Source of the DNA: Stromatinia cepivora
Taxonomy: Eukaryota; Ascomycota; Leotiomycetes; Helotiales; Sclerotiniaceae
DNA length: 64,000 nucleotides
Direction: 5' to 3'
NCBI GenBank assembly: GCA_014898415.1
Contig: RCTD01000001.1
Location: 2,790,001-2,854,000, forward strand
A model generated the notes under the pieces. That model saw only the letters and a program-made list of their open reading frames with translations, ran no database searches and was not told the origin of the DNA. The translations under genes and the position numbers were made by a program. Positions 22,094-34,700 of the stretch are shown one piece after another; within the stretch, counting starts at the first letter, position 1; every line of letters begins with the position of its first letter.

Positions 22094-25011
22094 TGAATGA
22101 CTGGATGAACAAAAGAATATGTTGTACTATTATGTGATAATAGAGGCCATCTGCGAATTTCTTCTGGTACATTATCGATTGCCGGATTCGTCATCTTGTA
22201 GATCTGCCGTTCATCCGAATGAATTGTGACAAGACTATAGCATGTGGTTATTTCTGGAGTAATTCTGGCCGCGACCTTCCAATATTTTGGAAATACGTTA
22301 TATTCGCCTATCTTCCTTCCTTCCAAGAAACCAATAGCGGTAAACCTAATCCCTAAATGTGGAGCCATCTATCTATCATCTTATCGTTCTTCCACACAGC
22401 TAGGTATCTACCTACTAGGTAGTCATTCACAAATGCAGATAGATATATCATATGAGAATGACCTTGATTTGTCTACATAGTTAGCCATAAATATAAGTAC
22501 CGGTACCTAACTTGCCTCTTGTTTGCTAGACACTATTCATTCATTGGCCCTAGAATGTAGATCTCACAATAAAACTTACCCCTTGTACGGAGTACGGAGT
22601 ACATCTTTGCATTTGGTCGTCTGTGTGGATATATTTAGATCTTTTGGTTTCTTATCTAGGTACTGTATTCGTTTTACTAGGAGTATATTGCGTACGGTAT
22701 CGAGTACGGAGTATAGGCGCCCGGATCGTAGTCCAATCGGAGATTTTAGGAGCTGGGTTCTATAAATATTTTTTTTTGTTGGATTTATTTACTAGGGAGG
22801 TGGAGACTCTGGAGAGAGCACGCGCAGATTGCATGAACGGGAATGGGGAAGATGGATGATATCTAGATGCAAAAGAGCCTATATATCGGGTCTCAGAGAG
22901 AGAGAGAGCCTTGGAGGGTGTCAACGCTATAGCAGCCACTGTAATCTTTCACTTTGGAACACGGATTGATTCATATTGCGGAGTAGCAAATAGCCCATAA
23001 TGATTAGTATATTTGTTGATATCTGAATTTAAATTACTGTTGATTTCCATCGGAAGAATTATATCTATTCAAGAATTAATCTACCTACAGAGATTTCTAC
23101 CAATACGACTTTGAATATCCGATCTAGATAAATCGTAGGTATTTCAGTGATTATAATCTGATTCTATTAAATGTCGTCGGATAAGCAATAGGGGAGGACG
23201 CGGGGTAGTTGATATATCGCTAAGTTAGCTCTGCCCATTTCTCAGCACGAATTAGACCTTTTGATCCTTAATTCTCACAGCAGATACAGATCAGATGCAT
23301 ATCTCTCTTCTTTGTGAAACCTTTCAATTGGTTGCAAGATGCAGGTCTAACAGTTGGTTGAATGATTCTACTGTTAAAATATGGGTTGCTGGAAAGTCTT
23401 ACTGTATGGGGCTTTGGTAACCTTTTCCTCGGTATGGCAACTACCTAATTCAGATGACGAAGAAATGAGATATAGAAGCCCGAGTTTATGGGGTAAGGGA
23501 TTATGTGAGCTCTTCATCCTTTAGGGGGGGTTTTATCAAGGTGCTGACATTGATCAAGACCACGGTTTCGGTTTCTTATTCTTTATCTTTCGGACGACAA
23601 TCCCATGTATACATAGTGCTCAGTTCATCCCACTATATGCATGTGAGACAAGAAATGCTTACTACTGCACGCTTTGATTATTGCTTCACAAACTCTTCCT
23701 TCCATTCAAGCATGAAGATATAATGCGAAGATGCTCTTGCTATGTATGTATGAACAGCAAATTTTATTATATTGTACAACATGTTGTAGAACCATCGGAT
23801 GAAGAAATAGCAGAGGATATGATACGATCAGAAGTAACACGATTAGAACTATCATATGAGATGTGCGAATATTTTGTAATTAGATATATTTGTACCAACT
23901 ACAATATGTAGGTAGGTAATTAATCAATAAAATAGACAAGTCGATGAAAAATCATCCATTCAAATCCAATACATCATATCACCTATCATCCATCATCAAT
24001 AATCCTCATCTCAGAGATCCACTGGTGATCCGTCCCAAGATCTGATAGCCGCGATGTTGAAATCTATAACAAGATTGCCGTGCTGATGTACCATGAATCC
24101 ATAACATTACAATAGCATATAACATATTAGGACAATAGCCATCCATTCTTCCTATCAAATAAATATAAAATCTGCTATCTATACCTAGATTTAGAACAAA
24201 ACGCTTTGAGTATTCCTTCCCCATGTGCACTCCACTCTAAGCGTATCAGCATCCAATCTAATCCATACATTCAACACTTAGACTCAAAGACTCCCGTCAA
24301 GGAAAAAACATCAAGAACCAATCACCTACAAATCTGAAGAATCATTAGAGACTGCCATGCAACAGTTACATGAAGCCCCTGCGTAGAAACCAGGATTGAT
24401 CTGCAACACACAGGGATAGAATAGACGATTTCCAGCCTATTTCCCCCACTGATTCTTTCGACTGGTCCGTGAGGCCTGTCTTGCCGCCAAACAAAAATAT
24501 TAGTTCTCGGTCTGGGGAGTTGGGAGTCGGGACACAAGCTAATCTTACAACCTTCAATGATTTTAATTTTCCCACTTGAACGAAAAAGTATACTTACATA
24601 TTCCGTACATGGTGGTAAGCGGCTGTTTTCCAGGTTTAGTATCATCGGAAGTGCGAATGCGAATGGATGTTGCCAATCATGCCAATGTGTTTGTGGGTAT
24701 AAGACGCCTGCTGAGCGCCTGTGAGATTATGAATTTGGAAGTCCAGTTATTCATTCAACAGTTTGAACTTCTCGCTGCGCTTAAGAAGTTCTTTTATGTC
24801 TGTTAGTTTCTTGTTTCCATTGGGTTCATAGATTCTATATATTCGGCATTTCATCGAGGAATAATTCTGCCTCGTCATATTTATTTATCCATCTCTTTCA
24901 TAAAGTGTGGGATTGGACGTCTCGGTTTCTTTCCTTCTGGGTCTTCTCCGCTTTAATATTTCTTACCTTTCTTACTTCTTTGACTTTTCCTCGTCCCAAT
25001 TCATATTCATC
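22094..25011. other. 2.9-kb gene-free region
   Basis: No credible gene on either strand; open frames are short and without family features. It contains short TACCTA/TAGGTA motifs (around 22403-22421 and 22501), a gtacggagtacggagtac motif at 22585-22602 with a related copy at 22702-22713, and a small GA-repeat near 22891-22908. The last 100 bp before 25012 are CT-rich, typical of a leader for the next gene. Confidence 0.5.
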
Positions 25012-25940
25012 ATGGTTTCTTCATCTTTATTTTGGGCCGTCTTTGCTCTGGGAGCAACGGCTCTTCCGGCTCCAACCTATACCTTTTCATCTGGTGCTGC
25101 ACATCCCGCCGAAAAACAAGTTATATCCGAATACTTCGACATGTTGGGTCAAAAAGTTCAAGCAGGAAGGAAAATGTCTCACGCTCCTGTGTGCAATCTC
25201 AACAAGGCCGTTCAACCAGTTTTATGTATGCTTCTCCTCACTTTCCACTCAATCATATGAAGTCCTCAAAACTAATTCAACCACCACAGCTCCAACACCA
25301 ATGCCCGGACCCTCAAGAGGTCTAACCCTAAAACACGTCGCCATCGGCCGCGGAACGCAAAACTACACCTGCGGCACCAACGCAACAGCAGCACCCACCG
25401 CCGTCGGCGCAGTAGCAACCCTCTTCAACGCCTCCTGCATCGCATCCACCTATCCCGACCTCCTCTCCATCCTCCCCAACGTGGCCCTCCAATTCGATCT
25501 CAATCTCGCCTCTTCCTCTACTCAGAACCTCAATCCCGCTGACCTCATGATGAGCGGCCACCACTTCTTCACTAATTCCTCTACTCCATTCTTCGATCTC
25601 AACACTAAGAATTGGCAATTAGGTCGAGGAGGCTTTGCGAAGACTGATGGACTAGCTGCTCCGGTTGATGCATCGGTGGGTCAGAATAATAAAGGGTATG
25701 GAGCGGTGGCCTGGTTGAAATTGACGGCCAGAGATGGGGCGACCGGCGATTTGCAGGAGGTTTATCGGGTTAATACTGCCGGGGGAAATCCACCAACGAC
25801 TTGCAAGGATAATTTGGGGAGTAGCTTTGATGTGCAGTATGCTGCTGAGTATGTCACTCCTTTTCTACAGCATTTTTTTTAAATATTATATGGATAATGT
25901 ACTAACATCACCAAGATACTGGTTCTATGAAGAAGCCTAA
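25012..25940 (+). CDS. secreted DUF3455-family protein
   Basis: Three exons: 25012-25225, 25290-25848, 25916-25940 (introns 64 and 67 bp; the second has actaac as branch site and AAG as acceptor), 265 aa. The signal peptide MVSSSLFWAVFALGATALPAP is followed by GLTLKHVAIGRGTQNYTC, VGAVATLF, NPADLMMSGHHFF, AVAWLKL, EVYRVNTAGGNPPTTC and a terminal QYAAEYWFYEE. These match the fungal DUF3455 family as I remember it. Biochemical function is unknown; export is inferred from the signal peptide. The ATG at 25012 was chosen because it gives the signal peptide directly; the same frame extends upstream without another good start. The last exon encodes only eight residues, but they fit the family ending. 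Confidence 0.85.
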
Positions 25941-26260
25941 AAGTCCCCTACATCTCAACCAAACCACCAAAAAAACATCACGAACACACATAACGATAGA
26001 CAGGAAGTCAGTCGACAGGCGATCGGCAATGGATATAATCTCTTCTTTTCTGTTCTTTCCTTTCCTATTATTTTCTTCTCACTCATTCAACCAAACCCGG
26101 AGGCGTCTATCTCTATCCATGCATTTGGGCGGCGTAAGGGTGGGTACATACCTAGTATTTATGATTTTTTTCTTTCCTCCTATGGGTGGCATTGATTTGG
26201 GTTTATGCTTTTTTTTTTCCTTGGCCTTGGCCTTGATATCCCGTTTATTGCGAAAGGAAT

Positions 26261-26364
26261 GAAGAAAGGAAGAAAGGAAGAAAGGAAGAAAGGAAGAAAG
26301 GAAGAAAGGAAGAAAGGAAGAAAGGAAGAAAGGAAGAAAGGAAGAAAGGAAGGAAGGAAGGAAA
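26261..26364. repeat. 8-bp microsatellite (gaagaaag)n
   Basis: About twelve tandem copies of an 8-bp unit of the gaagaaag class, decaying at the right end into ggaa tetramers. Strand-asymmetric purine tract of about 100 bp. Confidence 0.95.
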
Positions 26365-26637
26365 AAGGCAGGTCGGTCATATGATATGATATAACTTAAC
26401 GGACCAGAGCAAATCATAAGATAATGAAAAGAAAACCAGTTTAAAATACTGAGCTGTTTGCTGTTTAGTTTTGCTAATTCTGAAAATTAAAATTGTGATG
26501 ATGGGGAATTTTTTTTTTTGGATTATTATTTATTATTTATATGGATGATGGGTGGGTGTGTGGTATTGTATATAGCACTCACTCACTATTCTTGCTTGAC
26601 TCTCCAAATCATCAACCTACATACCTTCGTCCATCTA

Positions 26638-26682
26638 TCCATATCCATATCCATATCCATATCCATATCCATATCCATATCC
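26638..26682. repeat. 6-bp microsatellite (atccat)n
   Basis: About seven uninterrupted copies of a ccatat hexamer. Confidence 0.95.
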
Positions 26683-27266
26683 AGATTAACTCAACTCAAC
26701 TCACCCCACCATTCAAACAACACCGCGCAAACAAAACCTCAAATACTCCTTCCTATCTTTGCCGACAATTTAAACCCGATACTTGAAATCCGCATAATAT
26801 ATATATATATAAAGAGTATAATGGAAACTATATATACTAATTCCAAAATCTTTATATAAAATTTTCCATGCTCGCATGCATCAAAAAAATATTTCATATA
26901 AGTGAATATGAAATGGCAAAAAAGATGAAATAGGAAAAACGACAGAGGAAATTTCTTTTTTTCTTTCTCTCTTTTTATGAATGGATAGGCGGATACCAGG
27001 CGGTAGAACACTGAAACATTGAAAAGAAGATTACACCACCCACGGGGACAGTATATGCCTTTATTTTAATTCTCATCACCCTCAAACGTCCATTCTAATA
27101 TACAGCTCAAAATATTTTTTTCCCTTCCCTCCCTAACCAGCTAACTGTATGCATGATGTGGTATCTCGCCTTTATCAATTATCGTTTTTACTATCTTATC
27201 GTATCCTCGCACCATTCTTCGCGCAAAATCAGATTCAGAGATTCAGATTCACAAGGACGAGTAAAT

Positions 27267-30200
27267 TTACTCGTCATCATCATCATTTCCTGCCCCAGTC
27301 CCCGCCATTGGGGTATCGCCATCCTCGTTCGCTGTTCCCGGAGAGTCATCTTGTGGACCCGCAGCGCCAGCATTAGCATCGGCATTGTCATCATCGTCGT
27401 CATCATCTTCAATGACACCTCTTCTGCTCTTCCTCGTGCTTTTGACGACTTGTTCTTCCTCGTCGCTATCACCACCCGTGGCAGCGACTTGACTAGTAGT
27501 TTGCCCCTCCATCTCCACATCGTTATCTCCTGCCTCTCCCTCCATTGCCTTCCTCGCCTCTTCAGCACCATCATCCCCATCACTATCACTTTCCACCACA
27601 ATCTCACTACTCTTGTATTTGCTCTCTTCTTTCTTTTCCGCTCCTTTCTTAGCCAATCTCCTCTTCTTCGTCTTTGGCTTCTCCTCATCACTTCCACTAC
27701 CCCTCCTGGCTTTTCTACTCCTTCTTTGTGATCTACCGCCCTCTTCAGCACCTGAATCATCATCCTCAGTAACTCCATCCTCCTTCTTTTTACGCTTTCC
27801 ACCACCTGATCTTCCCTTTGGAATCTTCTTTCGCTTCACCCTCTCACCCGTCTCGCTATCGGTCGTCATTTCCGCAGCTTCTCTAGCGATGTCATCAGCA
27901 GCTCTCGCTTGTGCCAATTCACGATCCCTCTCAGCAATCTTCTGTCGCTCTTCCGCAATCTTTGCTTTACGTTCACGTTCGGCCCTTTCAGCCGCCTCAC
28001 GCGCCTCTTCCCTGCGTCTTAATTCGGCCTCTCTTTGTTCTTTAGCTGCCTGGATCTTTGAAGCATTCTTTTCTTCGTATTCCTTTTGGGCTTGTATTGA
28101 ACGTTCTAATTGACGACGCATAGTATTCCGTGCCATGTTGGCTCTTTGCTCAATGTCGTGTTTAGGGTACGGTGGACTAGGATGCTGGGCAATAGCATCA
28201 AGAGCTTCAATGGCATCTTCTAGACCTTTGGCTGCACCTTTGACTTCGTCAAGAGATCTTTGGGTTTCTGGTAAGTTGTAAATCGTTGTTGCTAGTTGAA
28301 GTTGCACAAATGCAACGTTGAACTTGTAGTGAACTTGGTCAGGTGTAATCTCGAGAGCCTATGAAGGGTTAGTATTGAAGGGTTGGATTTTAAAAAAGTA
28401 AATTACCTTCAATGAATAATCAAGAGCACTCTTGAACGCTGACAAGCTCTTCTCAGCTTTTCCTTTCGACAACCAAGTTCGTCCCAAACAAGTCAGGATG
28501 TGACTATCGTGAGCTCGATCTTTCGTCAAAGCAGCCTCGTAATGTTCAATAGCCTTAGTATACTGTCGTAACTCTGCAAATATATGACCAAGATTGATGA
28601 ATACACTTGGGTCCTTGACTGTGTCTCGTACTTTCACGAATATAGAGAGCGCAGTTTTGAAATCCTTTTTGTCCTCGACGAGTGCAATTGCTACACCCTG
28701 AGCAGCATAAGCGCTCCTGGGATCCAGTTGTAAAGCTTTGTCGAAGAATTCAACCGCTTTCGTGTAGGTTTTGCTTCGCGCTTGCTTTTCTGATTCAGAA
28801 TCACGACGCATCTCACGAGCGGCCATGAGGTTGATATTGCCCATACCAATCAAGGCATACCTATCATGTTTGTCATACTGTTGCAAAGTATGCTTGTAGT
28901 GACGATATTCCGGATCCTCGTTGACATTGCTAGACCTCTTTCGAGAGTGCATACGTCCCAAATACCACCCGTACAATGCTCGAACCTCGAGATCAGCCGA
29001 ACACTCCTTATATAAAGTGGAAACAGCTTTAGGCCCTTCTTCTTGTCGGTCCCGACGCAGTGCGATATATGCCAAACGTGTTTTAGCATCAGTATAATCA
29101 CTGTGGCGGCCCAACAGTCCTTCATAAACAGTCTTGGCTTCGTCAGGCATACCACTAGCCTCATACGTGCGCCCAAGATTGAAACTGATAGTAGTGACCA
29201 ATGCATCGGTATCCATACCTTCAAGCTTTTCACCAGCCTTAACGCAAGCGTTTAATGCAGATTGGAACATCTCGCGAGCTTGATCGTATTTCTCGGATTG
29301 ATAATAAAAGCATCCAATGTTGTTCAGTAGCTGAGGGGATAGGTTCTCGCGCATAGCACTTTTGTATGCAGCCTCATCATCAGTCTCCTCTGGCCTATCT
29401 GCAGCTGGGATTTGGTCAAACTCGATTTGCTCCACCTGCTGAAGGCATTGCAAGCTCTTCTCGGGTTGCTCTGTTTCGTAAAGTCTCGCAAGGTTAAGAA
29501 GAACCGATGCATCAGGAACGAGATTCTTCTTGGGATCCTTCCATGCTGTACGAACATTTTCCAGATAACCGATAGCTTTTTTGAATTCCGTGGTCTTATC
29601 TTCCTTGACTCCACTTTCCTGACTGCTGAATACTTCTTCCGCATACAAAGTCCCAAGCAAAATCATTGCTTCAATGTTCTTGGATTGTTGAATGATTTTC
29701 TCGAGTCGTAGTTTTGCTTCGCCGAAGTCACCTTTCAGCACAGATAATTGCGCAGCTCCAAATTTAGCAGGCATATATCCTCTATCAACACCACCACGCG
29801 CATCATCCGCCCGGCCATAGTAATCCAAAGCCTTCTCATAATTATCATCAAAGTGCTCTTTCCTCGCAAGCAAATACCATCCATCACTTGCAATCGCATT
29901 GACGTCTGTGTATTGGATGGCCTTTTGGGCTAGAGCTTCGACATTTGGCATAGATTTTCGCGATAAAAAGTATCCGGCAAAAGTAGCGCAAGTCAAGGGC
30001 ATATCTTTATCAGCCTTATAGGATCTCTGGGTGTACTCGGTCATGGCTTTCTTGTATAATTGGATGAATTCGGGACTATTCGTTGGTACATGTGCGCTTT
30101 GATCGAGATAGAACTGAGCAAGTAAAATGTTTGCGACCTTCGAATCCGGATTGATTTCTAGTGATCGTTCCCAAGCGGCTTTCGCATCTTCCTTGAAACC

Positions 30201-31022
30201 CAATTGCCAGAAACAACAACCTATTCCAATTCTTGGATCGGGGTCAACCAGATCGGGCATTGATCGTAATGCCTCTTGGTATCCCTCCAAGGCCTCCGCG
30301 TATTTTCCCATTGAGAATGCAGCTCTCGCCTTACCCAAGACTGCCAACATATTCCTGCCATGTGAAGCCTTTATTGCATCCTCGAATGACTTTTGAGCTC
30401 CTCGCAGAAGCTCAGCCTTCTCAGGATCTAGTGCGCCGGGAGCTGTATTATTCTTAGGGAAAGGTCGAGTGGAAGCTCGGAGGAGCTGCAAGACTCCTCG
30501 AGCCAGAAAGAGTGGTGGAAAGGATGGATTAATGCGAGAAGCATCGTTTAAATTCGACGTCGCCATCTTCAACCAATCTTCTTTCGTTTTAATCTCATCT
30601 CCGTCCTCCAAGTTATCTGGCCGATGGCGAGGCGCCTCTTTACTTTTCCAGAGATACATCCAGCATAAACATGTGAGCATACTGAGTCTCTCCTTGTTAC
30701 CACCACGCATAGCAGATTGGCCTTTCGTCAACATCTCAATGGCATGATCGACCTTCTTCTGCTTCGCGTATGCCAATGCAACCGTCATCCAATATGTGCG
30801 AGCCGCCCCTTCATTTTCGAGTAATGTACATAATTCGGTAGGGTCGTCCAGTAAATCTTCGAGATCGATTTCGACTGCCTGATCATCATCTTCTCCAGTC
30901 ACTGGAATATCAATAGCTGAGGGAATGTCGGAAAATCGTTTGCTAATCATTCTTCCACTTGGATTCCCAGCATCATAACTATTTGCGCCGCCATTGATAT
31001 GGCCGTTCTTGTTCGCAGACAT
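27267..31022 (-). CDS. ctr9: Paf1 complex TPR subunit Ctr9
   Basis: Two exons read downward: 31022-28407 and 28358-27267 (48-bp intron, phase 0), 1235 aa. Near the N-terminus, DIPSAIDIPV and EIDLEDLLDDPTELCTLLENE are typical of Ctr9. An extended TPR array follows to about residue 900, with clear units such as AEALEGYQEALRSMPDLVDP, KAAWERSLEINPDSKVANIL and FFDKALQLDPRSAYAAQG. After the array comes a basic coiled coil (AKEQREAELRRREEAREAAE), then Lys/Arg clusters and an acidic Ser/Asp/Glu tail. Ctr9 scaffolds the Paf1 complex that travels with RNA polymerase II and supports histone H2B ubiquitination and H3K4/K36 methylation. The start MSANKNGHINGG uses an ATG. Length is near the family norm. 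Confidence 0.95.
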
Positions 31023-31788
31023 GATGTTAGATTGCTATCCTCCTACGCGTCGTTGAGTACTTGGAGGAGCCTGGACAATTGGCGCAATCGAAGAACTGGG
31101 GAAAGTCGCGTCGAGGATCAACCTATTGAGTTATGGATTCATCGAGTTCAAAATATCCTCATCTGCAAAAATTTGGTGCAACAAGCTGATGAAGTTTGCA
31201 AATAAAATCGACCCGTGAGCTGATATTGTTCTGCTGTATGCAATGCTGAAATATTGCAGATAATAAAACTGAAAGCCTTTGAATACGGATATTATGACAG
31301 CGCTATAAATTTAAGCTCGGACCTTTATCCGGGAAGGGTTGACGCTAAACCTGATATAGTTTAACAACACCATAATATAGCTACCAACAAGATTTGACTT
31401 ATTCACTACTATTTTAGTCAAAAGTTTGCTGTACAACGTACAGTTCATTACCTATGTAATCCTTCCATCCAATTAGTACTTTCATACAATCTCTTCATTT
31501 CAGTCAATAGACTACCACTATGGAATATCTCTCATGCATCTCATTCGCTTCTATTAGAATACATTCTAGGCAGGGGCCCTTTTGATAGAATAGAAAAAGC
31601 CATAAAAAAAACTGTCATGCCTTCGCGTCAAATGCGCAGATATATTTTCCCCTCTCAACCAACTCCTTTCCATGTGATATAAACGCCACTAAAAAAAACA
31701 ACATGCACGGGATCGTACGTGCGAGAAAGAGTAACCCAATAAACCCACCACCCAATCATAAATCACAATGAATCCCATGCATGAGTGT
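31023..31788. other. intergenic region between snf2-type gene and ctr9
   Basis: About 770 bp containing the ctr9 promoter/leader and the 3' region of the upstream-transcribed remodeller gene (both on the minus strand). No gene, repeat or RNA signal is evident. Confidence 0.5.
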
Positions 31789-34700
31789 CTACTCATCATC
31801 GTCATCGTCATCACTTTGAATACTACTATTCCTACCATTAGCCGCCTGTTTATTGAATGTAAGCTTCAACTTCGTGCTTGGTCCTGGTGCTGGCATGGGA
31901 GTACCGGCACTCGTAGTAGGAGCCGTTGAGCCACCGTTTCGTGATGTCTCATCACCTTCAGCACCAAGTTCCGGATGCTCGTTGATTTCATCTTGAATTC
32001 GGGATTCACACTCCTCCTACTATTTGTTAGTATTGTAACGTGTGTGGATATCAATTCAACTTACGCTAATCGCAACAGCATCAACATAGATCAAACTGCC
32101 ATCCTCGTTATATGTCTTAGCATTGGTGCAGAGAGTGTCGATATCTTTCTTGAAATCCTGGAGACTGTTGTATTCTCTCTTGTTGATTTTCTTTTCAATA
32201 AGCTTCATAGCAATTGGTTCCCTGATAATCACGTAATAGTCTGGAAAGTCTTTCTTCGATGGCAAGGAAACAAATGGAAATATGATCTCGCGTGCGGTTT
32301 GCTCTCCTTGCGAGTCTGGAGATTCAGGTAGAGATTTCAAATGCATCAGATGGTCAAAGACAATCTTCAAGCTGGCCTGGAGAGTCATACGAGTCTTGGG
32401 CGTCAAAATATCTCCGTTAGGAATTCTTGGTGGGCGTCCAGGACCGCCACGCTTTCGCTTTGGCGGTGGTTCATCATCAAAGTCATCGGCCTTTCGCTTC
32501 TCAATCTTAACACCTGGCTTGCGACCACGTCCCTTTTTGGGTGTTGGCTCAGGCTCAGGTTCAGGGTCTTCTGAGCTATCACGACTACCAGCTGGTGAAA
32601 GAGGGCCATTTAGTTGACCAAGCTTTCTTGCCTTGTTTCGTTCTCGACGATCAGCCCTAGCTGCTTTACGAGCTGCTGCGGCTTCTGGAGAATCCTCATC
32701 ATCATCCACGGCCATAGTCCATTGCTCCTCCGTGAGACCGTCGTCGTACTTGACACGAGTGCGCTCTCTTGCGCCACGACCTTGTGGTGCTTCTGGCTCG
32801 TCCGATATGGGATTGCCATCTGACATGTAGATCTCTGGAAGCTCACTTTCCACCATTAGACGAGGAATACGCTTGCTTTGAGGGTTATTGCCGTAGAGTA
32901 GATCTTTGTTTCGTTCCTCGTCCATTTGTCGGAACTTGACAATCTCCTCGTCAGAGCGTGCCAAGATCTCGTTGAGCTCTTCATCGTCCATGTCGTCTTG
33001 CTCCATAGACTCAGCGGCTTCAGCTGTTTCCAACATAACCCTAAGCATTGCGTCACGATCGGTTTCGGAAGACTTATTGTCGAATCTACCAGCTTGAATG
33101 ACCTTGCCATCCATATCGAGCTTGAACTTTGCTCTTTCCAAAATCTTCTCCTCGACCGAGTTGGAACTGATTAGTCGAAGAATACGAACTTCATTCTTTT
33201 GACCAATACGATGGGCACGATCCTGAGCCTGTAAATCTTGATGAGGATTCCAATCCGAATCGTAGATGATGACAGTGTCAGCGGTCTGCAAATTTAAACC
33301 TAGACCTCCGGCACGAGTTGACAGCAAGAAACAAAAGTATGGAGAATCTGGAGCGTTAAACTCCTTGAGAAGAAGAGAACGATCATCAGATTTAGTCGTA
33401 CCATCTAATCTCATAAATTTGATGCCCCTGTAATCTAGAAATTCCCCCATGATGTCCATGATGGCCGTCATTTGGAAAAACATCAAAACTCTATGTCCAG
33501 TTGCTTGATACTTTGGCAAAATACGGTCGAGCAACTCGAATTTCCCTGCACTTCGCCATAAAGTATCATTGATGAAGTTGTTAGGATTCATTTGATCTTC
33601 AACTTCGCGAAACACGAAAGGATGGTTACAAAGCTTTCGCAACTGCATGATCATGTTGCTCAAACCCTTAGCTCCAGTCTTGCCTCCTTTCCCATCGCTA
33701 ACAACGAGCTTGTTGTGGGTAACCATTTGTTTATAGAGACGGGCTTGCAGGGCCGAGAATTTACACTTGATGACCTTTTCAGTCTTATCAGGGAGGTCCT
33801 TTTCGACATCCTTTTTAAGACGACGGAGCAAGAAAGGCCGTAAAACTTTGTGGAGACGTCTAATAACAAGAATTTGTTCTTCTTCGGTAAGCTCCATCTT
33901 GTCTTGACCACCAGTGTTGGCAAATGGAGTATTGAACCATTCATCGAAAGATTTGACAGACTTGAAGATGGTTGGAAGAACGAAATTGAGCAACGCCCAG
34001 AGTTCTGGTAGATTGTTCTGGAGCGGGGTACCAGTAAGAATTAAACGGTAACGAGTAGTGTAGTACTGTGTGAGAGTAGCACTGAGCTTCGACTGTGCGT
34101 TCTTCATACGATGACCTTCATCAATGATCATATGCACCCATTTGATCTTGCTCAAAATCGGTCTATCCTTGATGATATACTCGTATGTAGTCAAAAGTAC
34201 TTGGAAGTTTCCGTAACGAAGGTGATTTTGGTGTTGCTTTCTTGTGTTTGGCGGACCTTTGTAAACAATTTTTCCAATCGACGGCGCCCACTTTTCGAAC
34301 TCAAGAGTCCAATTCGTTAGGGTACTCAGCGGAACGATTACTAAGAAGGGACCATTCTGCTTTTTGACCTCGATCAAATATGTGAGCAAACTGATGGTTT
34401 GAATGGTTTTGCCAAGACCCATCTCATCTGCCAAGATACCGTTCAAGTTGTTGTTGTACAGCGAAATCATCCACTGCAAACCCTTCAATTGATATTCCTT
34501 CAAAGTACCACCAACAAGAATGCTAGGTTGCTTGGTGACTTCTTCTTTGATGCGATGAGCGACGGCATAGTAATCGATCTTGCGTGTATCTGGTTCTTCT
34601 TCATCATCATCTTCAGACTCATCCTCCTCAAAGTCACCACCATCATCACCATAACGTTCTGCCGCTTTTCGCTGTTGCTCCTTGACGGATGCAGCAAGTT

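Larger units (their letters stand above)
25941..27266. other. intergenic region with simple repeats
   Basis: 1.3 kb without a gene. It holds two microsatellite arrays (listed separately), long T-runs, and AT-rich sequence. Minus-strand frames across the GAAAGGAA array encode Phe/Pro/Leu/Ser repeats and are artefacts. Confidence 0.6.

Noticed and set aside
26079..26417. Minus-strand ORFs with FLPSFLPFFLSS repeats
   Set aside because: Produced by the 8-bp purine microsatellite; not a protein gene.
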